A stretch of DNA of 64,000 nt from Streptomyces termitum. GTDB lineage: Bacteria; Actinomycetota; Actinomycetes; Streptomycetales; Streptomycetaceae. A program made the translations under genes and the position numbers. The stretch lies in contig NZ_BMUL01000007.1 in assembly GCF_014650175.1 (NCBI RefSeq), positions 310,001-374,000 of the forward strand, in the 5' to 3' direction. Below the pieces are notes generated by a model. The model saw nothing but the letters and a program-made list of their open reading frames with translations, was not told the DNA's origin and did no database searches. Below, piece by piece: positions 53,483 to 61,986 of the stretch (the first letter of the stretch is position 1; each line of letters begins with the position of its first letter).

Positions 53483-53974
53483 TCAGAAGGACGTCCAGGT
53501 GAACGAGACCAGGTCGCCGTTCTCTATCTCGAACTGGCAGCCGCCGACCGGGGTCGGGACGCCGTTCACCTCGATGCTCCAGTAGGCGGAGCCGCCGCCG
53601 CTGACGCCCTTGACGGTGTCGACGGAGTAGTCGTCGAAGGAGCCGTACCAGGCACCGTCCCAGGTGAAGCCGTTCCGCTTGGCCGCGTGGTCGAGGGCGG
53701 CCGTCGGGGTGGGCACCTTCGTGGCGTGGGCGCCGCCGTTGGTGCCGTCGCAGGCGTGGGTGCCGCCGGTGGCGGTCGTGACGTCGTGGCCCCAGGTGAA
53801 GATCTTCTTCTGGAAGAGCAGACCGTCCGGGCCCTGGACGGTGACGGTGACTCTCACCGGCGCGTTCGTGAACGCCGCCGGGGCCTCGGCCTGGGCCACC
53901 GCGGGGGCGGTGGTCAGGGCGAGACCGAGGGCCGTGGTGGTGACGGCGGCGCGGCGGAGCAGGGGAGTACGCAT
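53483..53974 (-). CDS. Secreted DUF4430 protein (transcobalamin C-terminal-like domain)
   Basis: 163 residues from ATG 53974. Signal peptide about 1-29 (ending AQAEA). A single domain of about 125 residues follows: RVTVTVQGPDGLLFQKKIFT, TPTAALDHAAKRNGFTWDGA, then GSAYWSIEVNGVPTPVGGCQ and FEIENGDLVSFTWTSF. The YW.IEVNGV....G...F.I.NGD.V.FTWT pattern is that of DUF4430, the beta-domain also seen at the C-terminus of intrinsic factor and transcobalamin. Two Cys (HACDG, GGCQF) may pair. Last gene of the ECF operon. Confidence 0.85.
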   Translation of the reverse strand: MRTPLLRRAAVTTTALGLALTTAPAVAQAEAPAAFTNAPVRVTVTVQGPDGLLFQKKIFTWGHDVTTATGGTHACDGTNGGAHATKVPTPTAALDHAAKRNGFTWDGAWYGSFDDYSVDTVKGVSGGGSAYWSIEVNGVPTPVGGCQFEIENGDLVSFTWTSF

Positions 53975-54015
53975 GGGGTTCCTCTCGATGGGGGGATCGG
54001 TTCGTGGAGCGTGGA

Positions 54016-54840
54016 TCAACCGGTCGCGCGGCCCCGGCCCGCGTCCCGGCCGGAGAACCGGACCGGGGCCTGGAAACGGGCTTTGCGGGCGGCGCGGCGG
54101 AAGACGGTGAGGACGGCGGGGCCGGCCAGGACGATGGCGACGAGATTGGTGACGGCGCGGCCGGTGTCCCAGCCGAGCGAGGTCGCCAGGTCGAAGGCGA
54201 GGTAGCGCTGGAACTGCTCGGTGAACGGCAGCCCGGGAAGATAGGCGATCGAACTGTTCGGATCGAGCGAGAAGGGCCAGAAGGAGAGGTTCAGGAGGAA
54301 GCCGAACAGATAGCCCGAGAGCGATCCGTACACCGCGAGCAGGGCGACCTCCCGGCGGCCCGTGGCCCTCGGCAGGAAGCCCGCGAGCATGCCGACGAAG
54401 GCGCAGCCGAACATCTGGTACGGCATCCAGGGCCCGACGCCGCCGGTGATGAGCGCGGACGCGAACAGGGAGGTGCAGCCCAGGGTGAATCCGAAGGCCG
54501 GACCGTACACGCGGCCCGCGAGCACGAGGATGAAGAACACGGTCTCGATGCCGGCGGTGCCCGCCCCGAGCGGACGGATCGCGGCGTTGACGGCGGAGAG
54601 GACGCCCAGCATCGCCAGGGCCTTCGAGTCGATGCCGCCTTCGGCGATCTCCGAGACCACCACGCAGAGCACGACGACGAGCAGGACGCCGAAGATCAGG
54701 GGCGGGGCGTAGTTCGAGCCGAACTTCCCGGGTGCGACGAGGAAGGGCCAGAAGAACGCGACGACGCCCAGGAAGGCCGCCATGGCGATGACGGCCACGG
54801 CCCGGGGGCGGAGCCGGATCGCGGCGGGCGAGGCGCTCAC
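54016..54840 (-). CDS. ECF transporter substrate-binding (S) component
   Basis: 274 residues from GTG 54840, 4-nt overlap with the ATPase gene. About six to seven transmembrane helices with the S-component layout: a long N-terminal helix, AVNAAIRPLGAGTAGIETVF near 85, LAGRVYGPAFGFTLGCTSLF near 110 and GGVGPWMPYQMFGCAFVGML near 130. These resemble the broad ECF S-component group that includes the cobalamin transporter CbrT. With a B12 riboswitch upstream and DUF4430 partners, cobalamin or a precursor is the inferred substrate. Confidence 0.82.
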   Translation of the reverse strand: MSASPAAIRLRPRAVAVIAMAAFLGVVAFFWPFLVAPGKFGSNYAPPLIFGVLLVVVLCVVVSEIAEGGIDSKALAMLGVLSAVNAAIRPLGAGTAGIETVFFILVLAGRVYGPAFGFTLGCTSLFASALITGGVGPWMPYQMFGCAFVGMLAGFLPRATGRREVALLAVYGSLSGYLFGFLLNLSFWPFSLDPNSSIAYLPGLPFTEQFQRYLAFDLATSLGWDTGRAVTNLVAIVLAGPAVLTVFRRAARKARFQAPVRFSGRDAGRGRATG

Positions 54841-56492
54841 GCGTCGGGGGCCGTTTCGTGCGGGGCGGCGAGGACCGAGGCCACCTGGTCCACGGTGAGG
54901 AAGGGCAGCGGGGCGAGGATCTTCGCCGTCTGCGGCGCGAAGACGGGGGAGGCGACGATGACGTCGCCGGTGGCGCCGTCGGCGACGACGTCCCCCTCGG
55001 CCATGACGACCACGCGGTCGGCGGCCCGGGCGACGAACTCCACGTCATGGGTGGAGATGACGACCGCGCGCCCTTCGGACGCGAGACCGTCGACGATGTC
55101 GATCAGCGCGCCCTTGGCCCGGTAGTCGAGCCCGCGCGTGGGCTCGTCGAGGAGCACGACCCGAGGGGCGGCGGCGAGCTGGATCGCCAGGACGAGGGCG
55201 AGCTTCTGCCCCTCGGACAGGTCGCGGGGGTGGGTGCTGTCGGGGATGCCGGGAGCGAGCCGGTCCAGAACGGCGCGGGCCGGGACCCCGTCGGCCCCGA
55301 CGGCGGACTCGGAGTCGGCCTGGGCGAGTTCCTGCCCGACGCTTTCCAGATAGAGGAGGTCGGTGGGGGTCTGCGGGACCAGGCCGACGAGACGGCGGGC
55401 CTCGGTGGCCGAGACCTTCCCGGGGTCCCGCGCGGAGGTCCCGGATTCTCCGACGGAGACCGAGCCCGCCTTGCGGGGGCCGGAGCCCTGGAGGGCCCAC
55501 AGCAGGGAGGACTTGCCGGAGCCGTTGCGGCCCATCAGCGCGGTGACCTCCCCGCCGCGCAGGTCGATGCCGACCTCCCGGACGGCGGGGACGCCCCGGT
55601 GGGTCACGGTGACGCCGCGTGCCCTCAGCAGGTCCGGCGCGTCCGTGTCCGGGGCAGGCCGTACCGGCGGGGGAAGGGTCCCGCCCAGCCGGGCGCGGAG
55701 CGGAGCCGCGGCACGCCGGGCGTCGCGGACGGACAGGGGCAGCGGGGACCAGGCGGCGCTCCGGCCGAGTTCGACGATGGGCGGAGCGATCGAGGAGGTG
55801 CGGAAGATCTCGGCGGGAGGGCCCGACACGACGCGGCCGTCGCCGGGGAGGTGGAGGACGCGGTCGGCGTACTGGACGACCCGCTCCAGGCGGTGTTCGG
55901 CGAGCAGCACGGTGACGCCGAGGTCGTGGACGAGCCGGGTGACGGCGGCCAGGACCTCCTCGGCGGCCGTCGGGTCCAGTGCGGAGGTCGGCTCGTCGAG
56001 GACCAGGACGCGGGGGTGTGCGGTGAGGACGGAGCCGATGGCGACCCGCTGCTGCTGGCCGCCGGAGAGTTCGTGGAGGGCCCGGTGGCGCAGGTCGGCG
56101 AGACCCAGCAGGTCGAGGGTCTCCTCCACGCGCTTGCGCATGGTGGCCGGAGGAACCGCCAACTGCTCCATCGCGTAGGCGAGTTCCTCCTCGACGGTGT
56201 CGGTGACGAAGCCGTCCAGCGGATCCTGGCCCACGACGCCCACGACATCGGCGAGTTCGCGCGGCGGATGGTCGGCGGTGTCCCGGCCGTCGACGGTGAC
56301 CCGGCCGTGGAGGGTGCCGCCGGTGAAGTGCGGCACGAGGCCGTTGACGGCGCCGAGGAGGGTCGACTTGCCGACGCCGGTGTGGCCGACGACCAGGCAG
56401 AGCTCGCCCTCCTCCACCGTCAGGTTCACATCGCGGAGCACGGGCTCGGCCGTGTCCTCGTAGTGGACGGTGACCTGGTCGAAGGTGATCAC
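54837..56492 (-). CDS. ECF transporter ATPase, fused A-A' (two ABC domains)
   Basis: 551 residues from ATG 56492, 4-nt overlap with the T-component gene. Domain 1 (about 1-235): Walker A LVVGHTGVGKSTLLGAVNGL, Q-loop VGVVGQDPLDGFVTDTVEEE, signature ELSGGQQQRVAIGSVLTAHP, Walker B VLVLDEPTSALDP. Domain 2 (about 290-540): ALMGRNGSGKSSLLWALQGS, LSEGQKLALVLAIQLA, VVLLDEPTRGLDYRAKGALI and STHDVEFVARAADRVV. A single polypeptide thus supplies both ATPases of a dedicated ECF module. Confidence 0.94.
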   Translation of the reverse strand: MITFDQVTVHYEDTAEPVLRDVNLTVEEGELCLVVGHTGVGKSTLLGAVNGLVPHFTGGTLHGRVTVDGRDTADHPPRELADVVGVVGQDPLDGFVTDTVEEELAYAMEQLAVPPATMRKRVEETLDLLGLADLRHRALHELSGGQQQRVAIGSVLTAHPRVLVLDEPTSALDPTAAEEVLAAVTRLVHDLGVTVLLAEHRLERVVQYADRVLHLPGDGRVVSGPPAEIFRTSSIAPPIVELGRSAAWSPLPLSVRDARRAAAPLRARLGGTLPPPVRPAPDTDAPDLLRARGVTVTHRGVPAVREVGIDLRGGEVTALMGRNGSGKSSLLWALQGSGPRKAGSVSVGESGTSARDPGKVSATEARRLVGLVPQTPTDLLYLESVGQELAQADSESAVGADGVPARAVLDRLAPGIPDSTHPRDLSEGQKLALVLAIQLAAAPRVVLLDEPTRGLDYRAKGALIDIVDGLASEGRAVVISTHDVEFVARAADRVVVMAEGDVVADGATGDVIVASPVFAPQTAKILAPLPFLTVDQVASVLAAPHETAPDA

Positions 56493-57673
56493 GTGAGTTC
56501 CTCGGCGCGCTGCGCGGGGACGGCCGGACGGGCCGGCGGGCTGGGAGGCGGGGCCAGGAATCCGGCGGCCCCGGCGAGGAGGATCGCGGCGGCCGGGACC
56601 AGCGGGAGCGTGGGCCAGCCGAGCGGGTAGACGGACGGGTTCAGTTCAGCGGCGTTGAAGCCCGCGTTGCTGAAGAGGAGCACCGCGGACAGGACGCCGC
56701 AGCCGGCCACGGCCCACTCGGCGGCCCGCCACGGGTCGGGGCGGTAGGCGGTCCGGGTGACCCGGCGCCCGCCCAGGCGGAGCCCCGCCACGCACAGGAC
56801 CCCGCCGGCCCCGAGTGCCGGGAAGCCGAGGAGCACGGGCGCGGTGGCGTCGAGGAGTCCGTACGCCCCCGCGCACAGGCCGCACATGCCGAGCAGCATC
56901 AGGGCACCGGTGGCCCGGCGCGAGCGGCGGGTGGCCGTTCCGGCCCGCCCGTAGCCGCGGGAGTCCATCGCCGCGGCGAGGCGCAGGGAGCGTTCCAGGG
57001 CGTCTTCGAGGACGGGGACGATGATGCCGCGCAGAGCGCGCAGGCCCTTGGACCGTCCGGCGCGCAGACGTCGTGCCCGGTGAACCCGCTGGACACTCTG
57101 GACCAGTTGGGGCGCCACGCTGAGGGAGACGGTGACGGCCACGCCGAGTTCGTACAGCGCGCCGGGCAGGACGCGCAGCGCCCGCTTGGGGTTGGCGAGG
57201 GTGTTGGCGGCGCCGATGCAGCAGAGCATGCACGCCAGCCGGAGCCCGTCGGTCGCGGCGGACAGCAGCGCCTCCAGCGAGACGGGTCCGCCGAGTTGGA
57301 TGCCCGCGTACCAGTCCGGGGTGGGGAGGTGAGGGAGGGAGAAGAGGAAGTGGTCGTGGGGGGTGATCCCGGTGGCGAAGACCGCGCGGAACACCACCCG
57401 GATCGCGACGACGGTGAGCGCCAGGTAGAGGTAGTACTTGAAGCCGCGTGCCCAGGGGGCCTCGGTGCGGCGCATGGTGATGACGTGGCCGAGGACCGCG
57501 AGCACGAGGAACAGCAGCAGCGGGTTGTTGGTGCGGCTCACGGCGGTGGCGAGGGCCAGCGCCCAGATCCACCAGGCGACCGGGTGCAGGGTGCGGGGCA
57601 GCCGGCGGCCGCCCGCGTCCGGCGCGGGGCCGGGCGCGGACGGCCGGGCGGCCGTCTCGGGGATGCGGACCAC
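56489..57673 (-). CDS. ECF transporter transmembrane (T) component
   Basis: 394 residues, GTG/ATG start at 57673. An N-terminal Pro-rich tail precedes about six helices: LHPVAWWIWALALATAVSRT, NPLLLFLVLAVLGHVI. The two ATPase-coupling helices are visible as RVHRARRLRAGRSKGLRALR and RLAAAMDSRGYGRAGTATRR, with the SRGYGR form of the conserved Ala-Arg-Gly signature. The C-terminus adds two to three helices. Overlaps the ATPase gene and follows the SCO2322-like gene by four bases. Confidence 0.9.
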   Translation of the reverse strand: MVRIPETAARPSAPGPAPDAGGRRLPRTLHPVAWWIWALALATAVSRTNNPLLLFLVLAVLGHVITMRRTEAPWARGFKYYLYLALTVVAIRVVFRAVFATGITPHDHFLFSLPHLPTPDWYAGIQLGGPVSLEALLSAATDGLRLACMLCCIGAANTLANPKRALRVLPGALYELGVAVTVSLSVAPQLVQSVQRVHRARRLRAGRSKGLRALRGIIVPVLEDALERSLRLAAAMDSRGYGRAGTATRRSRRATGALMLLGMCGLCAGAYGLLDATAPVLLGFPALGAGGVLCVAGLRLGGRRVTRTAYRPDPWRAAEWAVAGCGVLSAVLLFSNAGFNAAELNPSVYPLGWPTLPLVPAAAILLAGAAGFLAPPPSPPARPAVPAQRAEELT

Positions 57674-57677
57674 GCGG

Positions 57678-58625
57678 CTACTCCGTACGGCGGCGCCTGG
57701 CCGCGAGCACGGCGGCGGCGCCGATCAGCAGGCCCAGGGCCCCGGTGACGACGGCGGGCACCCACGAGCCGGTGTCATGGGCCGCGTCCGCTGCCGGTGC
57801 CGCGTCGACCACCCGGGGGCCTGAGGCGGCCACGGTCGGGGAGCCGGTCGTCGTCGACGGAGTCACGGACGGTGTCGGGACGGCGCTCTTCGACGGAGTC
57901 GGCGAAGGGCTCTTCGACGTGGTCGGGCTTACCGGGACCGGGCGGGAGGGCGTGGGGGGAGCGGTCCGGTCGGACGGCGGCGGGTCCTCCGGGGCGGGCC
58001 CGGTGTCGACGTTCGGCGGCAGCGGGGCCGCGGTCCGGGTGTCGCGGGGCGCGGGCTTGCCGCCGCCGGTCGGTTTCGTGTTCTTGGCGCGCAGCTGGTC
58101 GGGGGTGACGGTGGGCCGTCCCTGGGTGCCCTCGATGTTCGTGCCGCCGAAGATCCACAGGTCGACGCTGCCGGGCTTGGGTTTGTAGAGCATGGCGCCG
58201 AGCTGGCTGTACGTCCAGGTGTCCTGGCCCGGGTCGGCGTGCCAGTACGACCAGTACGCGGAGGCGGGCGGGGTCAGGACGCAGTCGTCCTGCTGGGGTG
58301 TCGGGTATTGCTTGCCGCCCTGGTGGCCGCTGTAGCCGATGCGGCAGATGAAGGCGGGACCGTCGTGGCCCGTGCCGGTGGTTCGCCAGCCGCCTTGGTT
58401 GAGGAGTTCGTACCCGGTGGTGGGCGTCGTGCCGCAGGAGCGGTAGACCGGCCCGCCCCAGTGGCTGAAGTCGACGGCGAGCACGGCGCCGGACGAGGTG
58501 GTGCACCGCCCCATCGGCTGGGGGGCGGCCCCGGCCGGGGCCGTGGTGCCGGCGAAGGCCGCCACGGTGAGCCCCAGCGCGGCCGTCGTACGGGCGAGGG
58601 CGCGGGGCCCCGGGCGGGCGGTCAC
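57678..58625 (-). CDS. SCO2322-like surface protein with C-terminal membrane anchor
   Basis: 315 residues from GTG 58625, overlapping the upstream gene by 4 nt. Signal peptide about 1-34. The domain about 38-190 has AVDFSHWGGPVYRSCG, TPTTGYELLNQGGWRTTGTG, FICRIGYSGHQGGKQYPTPQ, CVLTPPASAYWSYWHADPGQ and GGTNIEGTQGRPTVTPDQLR. The same domain opens the 931-residue protein of this operon. A Pro/Ser/Thr-rich stalk and one helix with an Arg-rich end (AVLAARRRRTE) would anchor it to the membrane. I recall this as the SCO2322 family; biochemical role unknown. Confidence 0.85.
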   Translation of the reverse strand: MTARPGPRALARTTAALGLTVAAFAGTTAPAGAAPQPMGRCTTSSGAVLAVDFSHWGGPVYRSCGTTPTTGYELLNQGGWRTTGTGHDGPAFICRIGYSGHQGGKQYPTPQQDDCVLTPPASAYWSYWHADPGQDTWTYSQLGAMLYKPKPGSVDLWIFGGTNIEGTQGRPTVTPDQLRAKNTKPTGGGKPAPRDTRTAAPLPPNVDTGPAPEDPPPSDRTAPPTPSRPVPVSPTTSKSPSPTPSKSAVPTPSVTPSTTTGSPTVAASGPRVVDAAPAADAAHDTGSWVPAVVTGALGLLIGAAAVLAARRRRTE

Positions 58626-61417
58626 GCCCGGCCGCCGTCGGTCTCGCGGCGGCGCCTGTGTGCGGCACGGGTCGTGCCCCAGCCGGCGAGGACGAGGAGG
58701 GCGGCCGCGATGGCGAGGCCGGTGACCTGGGAGCCGGTCGCGGCGAGGCTACCGCCGCTTCCCGTGCCGCTTCCCTGGCCTCCGGCGGAACCGGAGCCAG
58801 TGCCGTCCTCGCCCGGGGTGATGATCACGGGTGTCGAGGTACCCGGCTGCCCGGTGATGCTCGGGACCGGTTTCGGGGTGGTGCCGCTCATGTCCCGCGT
58901 CAGCACGCCGAAGGAGATGCCGGTGGCGCCGCCGACCGCCTGGGTGGAGGCGCGGACGTCCGAGCCCGGCTGACCACCCTTGATCACGTTGAATCCGCCG
59001 TCCTTGTTCTGCTGCGAGGCCAGGAACTTTCTGGCCTTCGCGATCTGGTCCCCGTACTTTCCGGCGTCCAGCGAGAGTCCCTGGACGGCCAGCGCCGCCG
59101 AGTTCACGGAGTTTCCGGCGGCGCCGGGGAAGCCGCCGTCGGGAAGCTGCCGGCCGGCGAGCCAGGCGAGGGCCCGGTCCACGGACGCCTGGGAGTCGGC
59201 GTCGGGCAGCAGGTCCAGGGTCATGGCGGCCATCGCGGTCGAGTCGACCTCGATGTCGCTCGGCTCCCCGATCAGGCTGGGCCAGGCGCCCGTCGACGGG
59301 TCGCGGAGGCTCTTCAGGTAGCCGACCGGCTCGGCCGCGGCGGCTGTCTCGCCCGCCCGGAGCTGGGCGATGACGCCGAGCGACTGGGAGAAGACCGAGG
59401 TGGCATACGTGTAGTTGCCCTTGCCCGCGCACTTGCGGGGCTCGGCCGGGGTCGCGGCCGCGCAGGTGCCCTCGGCGAGCGCGGCGATCAGGTCCTTCCC
59501 GCCGAAGTTCCGGGGGTCGCGGCCCACGGACTCGGCGAGCACCGCGGTCTTGCCGATGAACCCGCCCCCGGCGTACTTCGTCCCGATCTTGGTCCAGTCG
59601 TGGACACCGCGTCCCGAGGCGTCCTTGCCGCCCTTGTCGAGGAAGTCGACGATGCTGCGCAGGGTGGTGTTGTCGTGGCCGGTGGCGGCGAGGGCGTAGG
59701 CGCCGTCGATGGTCAGGCCGTAGTCGGCGAAGCGGGGGCTGCCCTCGTAGTACCGGCCCTGGATCAGGCGCTCGCGGTCGGCGAGGTAGGCCGAACCCTT
59801 CGCGAGGTCGGGTCCCTCACCGGCCGGGGGAGTGGTGGGGCCCGTCGGGGGCGTGGTCGGGGGCGTCGTCGGCGGGTCGGGCTCCTTCGTCGTGAGCGTC
59901 ACGAGGTCGCTCTTCGCTCCGGCGATGACGGCCGCGGTGGTGGCGTAGAGCAGCGGGTCCGTGGTCCCTTCCTCGAAGGCGAAGCCGCCGCCGGGGAGTT
60001 GCTGGCGAGAGAGCCAGGAGACCGCCGTGTCCGCGTGGGCCCGGTCGCCCAGGGCGCGGAGCGTCTGGGACACCCATCCGGTGGCGTACGCGCTGCCCGG
60101 GACGCTGTACGAGGCGGCCGGCCAGGCTCCGGTCTTGAACTGGGCCTTCTTCAGCGAGGAGCGGGCCTTGGTGACCACGGGGGTGTGGCCGCCGGCGCGC
60201 TGGAGCGCGAGGGCGACGAGTGCGGTGGTCGGGGCCTCGCTCTCGCAGACCTGGCCGTCCAGGAGCAGAAAGCTGGGGAACCCGCCGTCGTCGCACTGGA
60301 GTCGGGCCAGCCGTGCCACCGACTCGGCCGGTGGGGTGACGCCTCCGTTCAGTAGCGCGATCACGGCCAGGGTCTGGCCCTCGGTCTGCCCGGTCGTACG
60401 GAAGTCGCCCGCGCTCGCGCATCCGGGCACCGGCTGCGGGGCGTCGGAGCCGCTGGGGCAGACGTTCGCCAGGAGGTCGCCGAGGAGGTCGTGGCCGCCG
60501 AAGTTCCGGGGGTCCCCGCCGGTGGCCTCGGCGACGAGGGCGAGGCGGGCGGCGGCGGTGACGTCGGGGGCCTCGTCCTTCCCGGCGGGGTAGGCGTAGG
60601 CGTCGGTGTGCTCGGGCCGGCCGAGGAAGTCGGCGATCCGCCGGGCCGCGGGAGCCCCGTCGTCGAGCGGGGCGAGCGCGTAGGCGACCTCGGTGGTGGC
60701 GGGGTAGTTCGGCGCGGTGTCGCCGTCGCCGACGACGCGCTGCCCGTTCGTCAGGCGTCCGGCGAGCCAGCGGGCCGCGGCGGGCAGGTCGACCGAGCCC
60801 GGAGGCACGTCCGGCGCGGGCGGGTCGGCCGGGTCCGGCGGGTCGCCTCCGTCCGCGCGGACGTCGTCGGGCGTGAACGACGGCCTGCCCTTGGTGCCGC
60901 CGATGTCGGTGCCGCCGAACACCCAGGCGTCCACGTCGCCCGGCTTGAGCGTGCGCGACATGGCACCCAACGGGCTGTAGGTCCACTTGCGTTGGCCGGG
61001 AGAGGCGATCCAGTACGACCAGTAGGCGGTGGCCTGCGGAGTGAGGACGCAGGAATCTTCAACCGGGGTGGGGTACTGCCTGCCGCCGTTGAAGGCGCTG
61101 TTGCCCAGGCGGCAGACGAAGGCGGGGCCGTCGTGCTCCGTGCCCGCCGTGCTGAACCCGGCGTCGCGCAGCAGCTCGTAGCCGGTCGTGGGGGTGGTGT
61201 CGCAGCCGCGCACCACCGGGCCGCCCCAGTGACCGAAGTCGACGGCGACGATGGCGCCGTTCGTGCGGGTGCACCTCTCGATCGGGTCGGCGCTCGCCGG
61301 GGGTGCCGCCGTGAGGTGGGCCAGACCCGCACCGAGCGTCAGAAGGGCGGCCGTCAGGACGGACAGCGCGCGCCGTCCCGTCCCCGACCACCGTCTCGCC
61401 TGTTGTCCGGTCCCCAC
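58622..61417 (-). CDS. Wall-anchored protein: SCO2322-like domain plus two alpha/alpha-barrel (prenyltransferase-like) modules, LAATG sorting signal
   Basis: 931 residues from GTG 61417 (GAGGGG upstream). Signal peptide about 1-43; SCO2322-like domain about 45-205 (VDFGHWGGPVVRGCDTTPTT, AYWSYW). Barrel module 1 about 215-525 and module 2 about 545-850 share matching segments: GGDPRNFGGHDLLGDLLANV and GRDPRNFGGKDLIAALAEGT; CDDGGFPSFLLLDGQ and LPDGGFPGAAGNSVNSAALA. These are repeats of the terpene-cyclase/prenyltransferase alpha/alpha fold, which is also the fold of the N-terminal domain of intrinsic factor. The C-terminus has LAATG, a hydrophobic helix and an RRRR tail, fitting the LAXTG signal of class E sortases. 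First gene of the ECF operon. Confidence 0.87.
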   Translation of the reverse strand: MGTGQQARRWSGTGRRALSVLTAALLTLGAGLAHLTAAPPASADPIERCTRTNGAIVAVDFGHWGGPVVRGCDTTPTTGYELLRDAGFSTAGTEHDGPAFVCRLGNSAFNGGRQYPTPVEDSCVLTPQATAYWSYWIASPGQRKWTYSPLGAMSRTLKPGDVDAWVFGGTDIGGTKGRPSFTPDDVRADGGDPPDPADPPAPDVPPGSVDLPAAARWLAGRLTNGQRVVGDGDTAPNYPATTEVAYALAPLDDGAPAARRIADFLGRPEHTDAYAYPAGKDEAPDVTAAARLALVAEATGGDPRNFGGHDLLGDLLANVCPSGSDAPQPVPGCASAGDFRTTGQTEGQTLAVIALLNGGVTPPAESVARLARLQCDDGGFPSFLLLDGQVCESEAPTTALVALALQRAGGHTPVVTKARSSLKKAQFKTGAWPAASYSVPGSAYATGWVSQTLRALGDRAHADTAVSWLSRQQLPGGGFAFEEGTTDPLLYATTAAVIAGAKSDLVTLTTKEPDPPTTPPTTPPTGPTTPPAGEGPDLAKGSAYLADRERLIQGRYYEGSPRFADYGLTIDGAYALAATGHDNTTLRSIVDFLDKGGKDASGRGVHDWTKIGTKYAGGGFIGKTAVLAESVGRDPRNFGGKDLIAALAEGTCAAATPAEPRKCAGKGNYTYATSVFSQSLGVIAQLRAGETAAAAEPVGYLKSLRDPSTGAWPSLIGEPSDIEVDSTAMAAMTLDLLPDADSQASVDRALAWLAGRQLPDGGFPGAAGNSVNSAALAVQGLSLDAGKYGDQIAKARKFLASQQNKDGGFNVIKGGQPGSDVRASTQAVGGATGISFGVLTRDMSGTTPKPVPSITGQPGTSTPVIITPGEDGTGSGSAGGQGSGTGSGGSLAATGSQVTGLAIAAALLVLAGWGTTRAAHRRRRETDGGRA

Positions 61418-61535
61418 CGCTGCCCCTCGTCTCTGCCGAGCGGCCGGGTACGTGGCGGTACACCCCGCGAGGAAAAGGCCATGGCGGGGCGGTGACGACC
61501 ACGCCGTAGTCCGCGACGGCGTTCTTCGTGCTGCG

Positions 61536-61640
61536 TTCCAGCGCCAGGCATTCCGACTCACCCGGACGGGCCGGGTCTACGGTTGCGGGTCAGTGCCGGA
61601 GTTCGACCGGCTTCCCCTGGTGCTGATTGCTTGTCAGCGG
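61536..61640 (-). ncRNA. Cobalamin riboswitch for the minus-strand ECF operon
   Basis: Minus strand: GGGGAAGCCGGTCGAACTCC, GGCACTGACCCGCAACCGTA (B12-box form), then the 3' element GAGTCGGAATGCCTGGC. It ends about 120 nt before the 61417 start of the first operon gene. Peripheral stems are short. Core match is clear by eye. Confidence 0.85.
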
Positions 61641-61749
61641 GAGTGCAACACGGATGAGTCGGGGCCGTCAAGGTGGTGTCCGGCCCCCCGGGAGCGCAGG
61701 CCCCGACGGTCCGCTCCCCGTGGTGCCGCTGGCGGTCCCCCGATTGTTC

Positions 61750-61862
61750 GGGTAGCGTCCTGGGCTGCCAGATGGGGGAATCCGGTGAGAATCCGGAGCT
61801 GACGCGCAGCGGTGTGGGACGGCGGAGGCCGGCTCCGAGCCCGAATGCCCATACGGCGAGCC
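61750..61862 (+). ncRNA. Cobalamin riboswitch for the intrinsic-factor-like gene
   Basis: Plus strand: GGGGGAATCCGGTGAGAATC, CGGAGCTGACGCGCAGCGGT (B12-box form), a variable stem, then GAGCCCGAATGCC at the 3' side. It lies about 125 nt before the 61987 start, back to back with the minus-strand riboswitch at 61536-61640. Confidence 0.88.
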
Positions 61863-61986
61863 AGTACACGAAGCCGTACCACGCGTTCCGGACGGCGGCT
61901 CCCCGGCGGTGCCCGGCCGTGCTGTGCCACGGCGACGAGAGGCCCGCACCGGCGTGGCCGGCGTCCGCCGAAACCAGGAGCAGGCC

